A stretch of DNA of 58,917 nucleotides, from positions 1-58,917 of the forward strand of contig JAAZFC010000059.1 in assembly GCA_012511955.1 (NCBI GenBank), in the 5' to 3' direction. The position numbers were made by a program, and so were the translations under genes. The DNA is from Fibrobacter sp. (lineage in GTDB: Bacteria; Fibrobacterota; Fibrobacteria; Fibrobacterales; Fibrobacteraceae). Each line of letters begins with the position of its first letter. The stretch's first letter is position 1. Under the pieces are notes generated by a model. That model ran no database searches, was not told the DNA's origin, and saw only the letters and a list, made by a program, of their open reading frames with translations. Of this stretch, positions 52,801 to 58,917 are shown one piece after another.

Positions 52801-55800
52801 TAAATAATGTGGTTTCTCTGGCTAGTTCGCCAATAGATTCAGATCAATTTAAAAGAGATTGGTATAATATTGCATCGCCAGACTCCCCTTGGATCTTGCG
52901 GGATGGCCTCAACAGCACCACAGACACTGCTACTTTTGTCATAGATCGCACCGCCCCAACGGTTTCCGTGGATGCTTTAACCGCAAATACTAGTTCTAAT
53001 AGTAGATATCCGCAAAGCGAAACTAAGCGTAGCGGCTGGGTTACCTTAAACAAATATCAAACCTTAGCTGCAGATTATGCGGTGCAAGAGCCAATGCTAC
53101 AGCGCGACACAGCACTGGTATCGTTGTTGTGGCGTTTTACTAGTTTAAACGATAGCAACCAAAGTCATCAAGCCGGCATGGAGCAAATTATAACTAGCGA
53201 TAATGCTGTAAGTGGCGTTTGGGAAGAATCCGCGCAAAATCTTATTCCCGAAGGTGATTATCAATTGCGCTTATTGGCACGGGACGCAGCTGGCAATGTG
53301 AATTCAGCAGCTGCAGCCCTTAAAGTGCGTATAGATCGCACTGCTCCGCAGGTGGAAAACCTAATAGCAAGCCAATTAGTGTATGTGAATACTTATGATA
53401 CGGTTAAGGCTTCATTTTCGGTTTCGCAAGCCGCAGACTTAGACTCCAATCGCTCAGATTTGCAGTGCTATTATAGAGTGCGGGGAGCCGGGGTTGCTCA
53501 CTCCGATTGGGTTTTGACTGGAACTGATACTAAATCCCAAAGTTCTACCTCTAATTATAAATCCAAGATAGACTTTGTGGTGGATCCGGCAATGCTCGTA
53601 AATGCCACGGGCAAAATGTATTTAGAAGCGGGCTGTTTAGATGCGGTGGGTAACTTTGGCTTTAGCACTGATTTGTTCCATTTTGGTGCCTTGTACCCCA
53701 CCATTATTTCTCCAGATTCAACTGGGGAATTAGCAAATGAGTTTGTGGTTATCACGGGTATAGCCCATCCTCCCCAAGATGCTAACATCAAAGCGATAGA
53801 GGGTAACGGTGGCTATCGTTTGCGTTGGCGTAACTTTGTGTCTAGCACTTGGACTACGGAAGGGTTAGATGTGGGGGCGGGTAAAAGAAAAAGTGCAGAG
53901 ACTCCCTGGCTTTCCAATGAAGCCCAGCCCGCAGAGGGGGTTTTAGGTATTTGGGATCGGCGTTCTTTGCCTTATGGGGATTATATGCTGGAATTGGCCA
54001 GCCAAAGTTGCGATACCTGCCCATGGGTGACAGATTCCATGAAAGTTATTTTGACTGATGTTGCGCCTGACACGGTGTCAAAGTTAGTGCTGACGGTGGT
54101 TGATTCTATGCAAGCGGGGCATGAAATTGCTATTAGTATGAACATGGTGGGTGCTACAGCTGATTTTAGTGGACGCATTTATGCTCAAGATAAATCCGGT
54201 ACCGCTATGTTTGAGGTATCTACGGAGAAAATTAAAGCTTCGCCTTATGTGGGCCCTCCCGTGAATCCGGGCCGTCAAGATGGAATCTGGTTTTGGAGTC
54301 AAGATGATAAATACTATTTGCAATGGCAGGGCCTAGCTGCGGATGATACTTTAAAAATCAACTTTAAAGATGGGGCTATTGAAAGTTTGTGTTACGATGG
54401 CGCCGCAACGCCAGTGGCTAATTGTCGAGTGGAAGATAATCAAGCCTCTAGCTCAACAACTAATTGGAATTTGGTGGATTCGAGCATTCAGGGAAACTTG
54501 AGTGAGTATTTTCAAATACCAGCAGATTTAAATAAGACCATGGTGTTATATGGTGCAGCTGGTTATGTCACATTTAATAGTTCCTCCGCTTTTTACATTG
54601 ATTTAAATAGTTTATGGGATAGTACAGGGGCAATGGCTTTGCCTTATTGGCTAGGCGGTGCCACAGAAGCAAGCACAGTGGCGAGTGGGGTGTCTTTTGC
54701 TATGCCCTTTATTTCGGTAAATCCTCAATTGTATGGTTTGAGCACCAACTGGGACGGTATGTCATCCACAGGGCATTTTCCCCAGGGTGGCGAGGTAACC
54801 ATATACGCCGAAAGTTATGAAAATGCCATGTATGGAAAAGTGTTTCGCGATTCGGTTACTATCAAGGTGAGCTTGCCTAATTTGAAATTAGTGAGTGATA
54901 CTAAGGATTTAGGTGAGTTTTATGTGTTGCAAGATATGCAAGAAATGGCAAAATCCCCAGTGGTGGGCAAAAAACAGCTGAGTTATGGGGTGTATGGCCG
55001 CAATGCGCGGGTGAGTGCTTGGATAGAAGACGGATTTGGCAAAAATATTCGCAATTTATTGGATAACATACCGCAAAAAGCAACTTCATCCAAGCAAGCA
55101 TATACCGTGGCTTGGGATGGCGTTAACGAACAAGGTCATTTAGTAACCACGCCGGATACTTACACTTTTGTAATTAGCGCCCAAGAAGAGGGCGGTTCCC
55201 AACCGGCAACTTTACGGGTGCCATTTAGACTAACGGTACCGTCCAGTGTGGTGGAAGTGGTGGATGATGGCAGCACTGCTAGTTCAAAGTCGGGTTTAAG
55301 GGTGGCGGAGGCTGTTGCAGATCCCGATTATGACGGTGCGTATTTATACGCTCCCCAGGCGGATTATTTAATTAAAGCTAATTTGCAAGGAAAGTATTTA
55401 CCCGATAGCTTGCGTAAAGTAAGTCTGGAACATAGTGTAACAGGCACGCAAAATGCTATTGGTTATCCTCCGCAACGCTTTTCCTTGGCGGTAAAACGCC
55501 AAAGAGACCGGCTGGATTTGGTGATAGTGTATATGGTAGATAGAACATTAGAAAAAACTACTTATCCTGGTTGCAAGCAAGAACCAGCTTATGATGAAGT
55601 TTTTATTCAAGCGGAATCAATGCTTTTTACTGCCAGTGATAGCGTACATGAAATAGTTGTTGATTTGCCAGCAGGAGACAATAGGGGATTCTATGCTCCA
55701 TCAATGGACACGGCTAAAATCCGTATGATCGCATTAATGCGAAAAGATTGGGAGGCTTTTAGAAAAGAAATGCCCACAGGTTGGGGTAATAATATAAGAG

Positions 55801-58800
55801 AAACATTTAAAGAATTAAGTGATAAAAAAGCGATTTGGAGTGCAAGAGATCCCTACGGTAATGATGGCATCCAGATTCCTAAAGTTCATACTACTAATAA
55901 AGTCAATATAAGCCCTGGCGATGTTAATTGCGTGGTCAGTGATTCATTGAAAAATGTTTGCACTTACACAACTGATGGCTATAATCCAAATCAAAATTTA
56001 TTTAAAATAGGTATGTATAGTGATCATGAAAATTTTTATTATAATTATAAATATGTTCGACCTGGTGTACCCACGTGTTATACTAAAAGATACCAAAGCT
56101 TAGGGTTCAAGGTTCAACTCACCATCCCTGATGATTATTGGAATGCCGGCTATGGCTATGATAACCTAGTGAACCGCACCCTTCGTTTTGATCAAACCAA
56201 TTTGACTATGTTTGGAGAATCAAGTAGCTACTTATCGGCGCTAAAATCGTTAGCAGACACTAATGATAACTTTAAGCCGATTTTTAACCACCTGTTTCAC
56301 GACGGCGCTAAATGGAATAGCAACACAAATTATGGAAGGCTAACTCCTTTTGAAGTACACAATTTCCCATTTATTAGCGCTAACGCCTTTCCAAGCCCCC
56401 AAAACACCTTTTTATTACCCGATGAAGTTGGTGGGTTTGAATATCCATCGTATTTACACGCTAAGTTTTATGGGAAAAACGAAGTTGGAAGTTTTGTCGC
56501 AAAAATTTTAGGTAAACCCGTTCACGAAAATACTTGCCCGAAGTGGGATGCTGATGGGCGTTGTGAAATTACCTTGGTGAACAAGAGGGAATCTTCGGTT
56601 AGCACGCCGCTATTGCAGCATGGAAACATTAACATTATGGTGGGCTTAAATGCGCAAAAGAGTGATTATGATAGCAAATATACGGTTACCATCCCCAAAC
56701 CCGCACCTATGAATTGGATGGAAAGCTTACATGATACTGTTAAGTGTCCCGCGCACACCGACGCCATTTGGACTTCTAATGAAAACGCTTTTGCCTCTTG
56801 CCAAAAGTTTTATACCGTGGGCTCGTATGTAAACTATCATACAGGTGATTATTCCCCAGAAAAGTGGGATTCTGTTATGCTTGACAATTTTACTAATAAG
56901 TATTTGGCTAATCAGATTAATAAACCCGGGCAAGCATTATATATAGATTCGCTCAACATCTTCCCTAATTTTAATGCGGCTCTGGCAGGTAAAGAAGCGA
57001 TAACAACTACGACTGAAGTGGAATTCAGTCCGAAAAATTATGAAAATGGGGTGTTTTACATACTCCAAGGTCTTGGTAGGCCCGAGTATAATGCTGCATA
57101 TAGCGAAACCATTACTACTAAGGTAGTAAATGTGGATTCTAGCCTAGTATGGTGGAATGCAAGCGAAAAAAGATTAGAAGCGAAAGCCCAGGATTGGATG
57201 GATCCCGCCTTGGATTCTAATAAAGTGATTTATCGCCGCACTTTAGATAAAATAAATGAGCAAACTATACCCCCAAGTACCAAGAAAGCACTCGGGTTTT
57301 CGTTGGAAGATTTGTATTTTGGGCAAGTGGGTATCAAAGACCGTTTAGAACCCGGATTAAGCTTGTATGACTCTCTTAATGAACGGAATAATTGGATTAA
57401 AGAGGTAAAATTGGCTTCACCCGCATTAACGCATTTGGATAGTACGGTGCATACTCATTTTACCGTTTCTGCTACCCCGGGTGATACCGTGGTAAACATA
57501 GTCCGCAAAGATGCAACGACTAACATTAGAGCTAAAGAGTTGGTGGCCATTCACGGTCAAGTACCGGCAGGTCAAAACTATCAGTTAGCTTATCTCTATA
57601 AGGGCGCTATTGAAAATATCGCAAGCGATACCATGCCTACGATTTCAGCGCATGATAGCATTTATGGGGGTACTTTCGCCGGCCTACCGCGTTTAAATTG
57701 GTTTGATGTTAATCGTTTGCAAGGTAACACCTCTTTAATGCTTTTTTGGCAAGAAGAGCCAAGTTCCCAACTAAATTTCCGCAAGTTGGATTTAAATATT
57801 GGCACGCCAGTTAGGGACAGTATTGATAGTAAAACAGTAACTTCAATTTTTGGAGAGTTAAGCGTAAGTTTTGACAATGTAGTAACCGACGAAAAGCGCA
57901 TGGATGTTACGGTGCGGGTGGCTAACCCCAGCGATTATGGCTTTGAGGTGTTTAATGGCGCTCCTTTGCGGGGGCCAGTGATGGAAGTTTTACCCTCCAT
58001 GACTTTTGCCGAAGGGTCTTACCCCCGGGTGAAAATGGTGATTGCTCGTGAAGAAATAGAGGAGTATGAACAAGACCCTTCTCGCATTCGCTTATATAAG
58101 GTGGATTTTGCCAATCAGCAATTTGTGCCCTTACAAAATGTGCTATATGGCTATTTAACCAAGGATGATACTGATATAAATAAGGTTAATGAGTGTGATA
58201 AACCTTTTAGTTCTCTTTGTTATAAAGATGACAATTGGACACATTTACTGGTTTCCGGCGAAACCTCCACTTTCTCGGCCTTTGTGGCTTTAGATTATCA
58301 GAATGTAGGGTCGGGTGGCGTAGAGTTTAGCCTGCACCCTCAAGTGGGCACCGAATTGCGCCGTCATATTCTAGTTTCCGGGGCTGAAAGCTATAATATC
58401 TATCTCGACGACGACCCGATTTGGGGCGATAGTACAGATGCCACCCCGCCGGAATTGCTAAGCGTGCATACCGATAGCCTGGGTAAGCCCTATATTTATT
58501 TACCCCAACGCACGGATTCTTGGCTTTATTTAGTGCCCAAATACCAAGGTGCGGAACTGGCCGATGCACCCTTGCGGGTGCATGCCCAAGTGGTACCGGC
58601 TAATATGCTTTGCACCATGCCCGATACCCTGTTGTGGTTGGGTTTAGACAATGGCTATTTAGAGTTGGCCCAATCGTGTAACCAAGGGGGCGTGGGTACT
58701 TTACAGTTGCGCCAAGATAATAAAGTAAAAGCTGAAATTTACCAGTCATTACCCGATCCCTTCCACTGGGACGGCAGCTTGGGCGTAAATAAAATTAAGT

Positions 58801-58917
58801 TTGGCAGTTATCAAAGCCGCTATATTGGCCTCGCCTTTACTGAGGCGCAAACCCAAATTGCGGGCCCGGAAATTCGCACCGATAGCCTGCGTCCGCGCAT
58901 CTCCCATTGGTCAGTTA
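49893..58917 (+). CDS. Giant secreted alpha/beta-hydrolase (lipase-like) surface protein, 3' end outside window
   Basis: An open frame of at least 3,008 codons running off the window. ATG 49893 with GGAG 7 bases before. Signal peptide about 1-20 (MIVVIFGCLWAG). The hydrolase has YNVILVHGAS (oxyanion strand), the nucleophile elbow IAHSMGGV with Ser177, and TLDSPHEG at 201-208 as in PGAP1/lipase-type enzymes. A lipase-like GVDGTVPIRHV near 612-622 may give the Asp/His. After that come bacterial Ig-like modules (ending FVIDRTAP about 1020, RDAAGNVN about 1130), a FlgD-like module (YTVAWDGVNEQGHL about 1740), and long unidentified beta-rich regions with sparse cysteines. No stop codon is met. Substrate unknown; the protein may act on surface lipids or other cells. 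Confidence 0.85.
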   Translation, partial: MNKYFITMIVVIFGCLWAGNKPMESVTRYNVILVHGASDRWGGMDCNAENFPEAYRSPRDSVTGYFEMVGGIQNGDWKSSAAKMLRALVPWLSDTILEDKNVVYLQRPLTQPAGSPLQNASEIGDRKWKGKGGCAARRSLFEEAQEIRANDQKELATKRSSMAYRLIPSRNIIIAHSMGGVTSREYIRSKSYNNDVDKVITLDSPHEGTGSLNLLLDINDDLRAVVETGTNAIPLAIATSITMASIGKEPGTIIPAILGLAESIALNGMNYGTRLAIMNSLKPKGFDFTKDDALADYIDPIAHNSSGIDNLINERISDSLPMFRLLGGRNSMVFTDPNVGWRTPSNVFIPAAITVPFANVWAQSTGASSQKTNFINALTGFTVGLLGGITLEDHGTALIPEWSSLAKNTPLLNNQKVDVKRMQYDGDIFAKSADATFAASLTGLGAAIIALDVALSWNYPIATGAKVGLAIAGSTLLSAGIVTATMIGVEDIQMSHKAPSLSEYQAQWFGNPSTYNLLTGKQSTITPYLMEDFLYEKPFVNLRVSSANDFTEVPDSTNQDSLGLYYNCDSNVCQSLAVIAPDTTKKYPLTFKNAYDWEKMGVKIDTWTRVSGVDGTVPIRHVNRYAMPDVVVEDNINRYSFVVDDLMPHRLRQIRINFNFVEDLAWECDISKAEDAQDACDVYTRSGGSDWVKKDKKVAHPVKKDGSFDLNMGDYYKSLLGVQKDNQNTVTISTVNKIGLSNTQRFHYLFKATANFIQPRWPLPGVAVSKIDSFVTYASTLDYQGYAVKSGQDCIFIDHLDSASCVESSYVNMTLDGADGGALLFSNNKADSVEYSGPMLWSLQINTENSSGNSNDELIIPFKLDQRPPEITINAEAAVLNPDSTAFMARFYNNISVDPSLRLVRMKLERLQNNTPSKTWDLPLFTNVLSHEFAIDWTGLDKESLSDGVYRLIALALDNAAPNRSLHEAVNNVVSLASSPIDSDQFKRDWYNIASPDSPWILRDGLNSTTDTATFVIDRTAPTVSVDALTANTSSNSRYPQSETKRSGWVTLNKYQTLAADYAVQEPMLQRDTALVSLLWRFTSLNDSNQSHQAGMEQIITSDNAVSGVWEESAQNLIPEGDYQLRLLARDAAGNVNSAAAALKVRIDRTAPQVENLIASQLVYVNTYDTVKASFSVSQAADLDSNRSDLQCYYRVRGAGVAHSDWVLTGTDTKSQSSTSNYKSKIDFVVDPAMLVNATGKMYLEAGCLDAVGNFGFSTDLFHFGALYPTIISPDSTGELANEFVVITGIAHPPQDANIKAIEGNGGYRLRWRNFVSSTWTTEGLDVGAGKRKSAETPWLSNEAQPAEGVLGIWDRRSLPYGDYMLELASQSCDTCPWVTDSMKVILTDVAPDTVSKLVLTVVDSMQAGHEIAISMNMVGATADFSGRIYAQDKSGTAMFEVSTEKIKASPYVGPPVNPGRQDGIWFWSQDDKYYLQWQGLAADDTLKINFKDGAIESLCYDGAATPVANCRVEDNQASSSTTNWNLVDSSIQGNLSEYFQIPADLNKTMVLYGAAGYVTFNSSSAFYIDLNSLWDSTGAMALPYWLGGATEASTVASGVSFAMPFISVNPQLYGLSTNWDGMSSTGHFPQGGEVTIYAESYENAMYGKVFRDSVTIKVSLPNLKLVSDTKDLGEFYVLQDMQEMAKSPVVGKKQLSYGVYGRNARVSAWIEDGFGKNIRNLLDNIPQKATSSKQAYTVAWDGVNEQGHLVTTPDTYTFVISAQEEGGSQPATLRVPFRLTVPSSVVEVVDDGSTASSKSGLRVAEAVADPDYDGAYLYAPQADYLIKANLQGKYLPDSLRKVSLEHSVTGTQNAIGYPPQRFSLAVKRQRDRLDLVIVYMVDRTLEKTTYPGCKQEPAYDEVFIQAESMLFTASDSVHEIVVDLPAGDNRGFYAPSMDTAKIRMIALMRKDWEAFRKEMPTGWGNNIRETFKELSDKKAIWSARDPYGNDGIQIPKVHTTNKVNISPGDVNCVVSDSLKNVCTYTTDGYNPNQNLFKIGMYSDHENFYYNYKYVRPGVPTCYTKRYQSLGFKVQLTIPDDYWNAGYGYDNLVNRTLRFDQTNLTMFGESSSYLSALKSLADTNDNFKPIFNHLFHDGAKWNSNTNYGRLTPFEVHNFPFISANAFPSPQNTFLLPDEVGGFEYPSYLHAKFYGKNEVGSFVAKILGKPVHENTCPKWDADGRCEITLVNKRESSVSTPLLQHGNINIMVGLNAQKSDYDSKYTVTIPKPAPMNWMESLHDTVKCPAHTDAIWTSNENAFASCQKFYTVGSYVNYHTGDYSPEKWDSVMLDNFTNKYLANQINKPGQALYIDSLNIFPNFNAALAGKEAITTTTEVEFSPKNYENGVFYILQGLGRPEYNAAYSETITTKVVNVDSSLVWWNASEKRLEAKAQDWMDPALDSNKVIYRRTLDKINEQTIPPSTKKALGFSLEDLYFGQVGIKDRLEPGLSLYDSLNERNNWIKEVKLASPALTHLDSTVHTHFTVSATPGDTVVNIVRKDATTNIRAKELVAIHGQVPAGQNYQLAYLYKGAIENIASDTMPTISAHDSIYGGTFAGLPRLNWFDVNRLQGNTSLMLFWQEEPSSQLNFRKLDLNIGTPVRDSIDSKTVTSIFGELSVSFDNVVTDEKRMDVTVRVANPSDYGFEVFNGAPLRGPVMEVLPSMTFAEGSYPRVKMVIAREEIEEYEQDPSRIRLYKVDFANQQFVPLQNVLYGYLTKDDTDINKVNECDKPFSSLCYKDDNWTHLLVSGETSTFSAFVALDYQNVGSGGVEFSLHPQVGTELRRHILVSGAESYNIYLDDDPIWGDSTDATPPELLSVHTDSLGKPYIYLPQRTDSWLYLVPKYQGAELADAPLRVHAQVVPANMLCTMPDTLLWLGLDNGYLELAQSCNQGGVGTLQLRQDNKVKAEIYQSLPDPFHWDGSLGVNKIKFGSYQSRYIGLAFTEAQTQIAGPEIRTDSLRPRISHWSV

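Noticed and set aside
49969-54323. Several minus-strand frames opposite the giant gene
   Set aside because: All are shadows of a continuous plus-strand coding frame with recognisable hydrolase and Ig-like motifs.

Overview
The window reads as one stretch of a diderm (Gram-negative-type) bacterial chromosome with very dense gene packing. I infer a member of the Fibrobacterota or a close relative in the FCB group; this is a judgement from overall gene style, not a database result. Points behind it are: lipoproteins with lipoboxes, RseP, a CsgG-type protein and beta-barrel-like proteins (two membranes); moderate to low GC with TTG and GTG starts; and large secreted proteins with bacterial Ig-like and FlgD-like modules.

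Layout. 1-2380: end of an oligopeptide/dipeptide ABC transporter operon (permease, two ATPases) closed by a strong terminator. 2400-10350: a collinear housekeeping block: rplM-rpsI, then a structured leader and rpsB-tsf-pyrH-frr-uppS-cdsA-dxr-rseP (translation, ribosome recycling, undecaprenyl and isoprenoid precursors, phospholipid activation, envelope proteolysis). 10295-17233: an Ala/Gln-rich membrane protein, purD-purE, two envelope proteins, tRNA-Arg(CCG), a long-chain polyprenyl diphosphate synthase and obgE. 17240-27220: proC, rho, then divergently folK-dNK-panC, and on the minus strand ftsH-folP-cdaA-SUMF1-like, plus a FlgM-like gene. 27320-33027: a CsgG-like protein, a lipoprotein, tilS, hisI, and proA and proB separated by about 550 bp of accessory debris (Fic N-terminal remnant, G10 tract, short repeats). 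33061-36515: a Trp-rich putative outer-membrane protein, a geranylgeranyl-reductase-type flavoprotein with its own ferredoxin, and an ApaH-like phosphatase. 36538-45418: pheS-pheT, a coiled-coil/zapA pair, 6S RNA, ispA-dxs and a SpoU methyltransferase with a repeat-rich basic tail.

45419 to the end is the accessory region and the most interesting part. Three related modules lie in tandem, each a lipoprotein gene followed by the start of a secreted alpha/beta-hydrolase gene. In the first module the hydrolase stops after 41 codons and in the second after 211 codons (just past the nucleophile-serine motif). The third is intact and runs off the window as an open frame of more than 3,000 codons. 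The three lipoproteins are homologous but diverged and all remain open. This pattern of retained lipoproteins with decayed enzyme copies resembles lipase-effector/immunity-lipoprotein pairs, but here the putative lipase has a signal peptide and a giant repeat-domain body. Dispersed repeats and G/C homopolymers also flank this region and the proB-proA insertion.

How genes connect: ispA, dxs, dxr, uppS, the long-chain prenyl synthase and the reductase/ferredoxin pair together cover isoprenoid precursor supply and chain elongation and possibly side-chain reduction; proA, proB and proC complete proline synthesis from glutamate; folK and folP are two steps of folate synthesis; several genes (lipoproteins, CsgG-like, barrels, RseP, FtsH, CdaA) concern the envelope.
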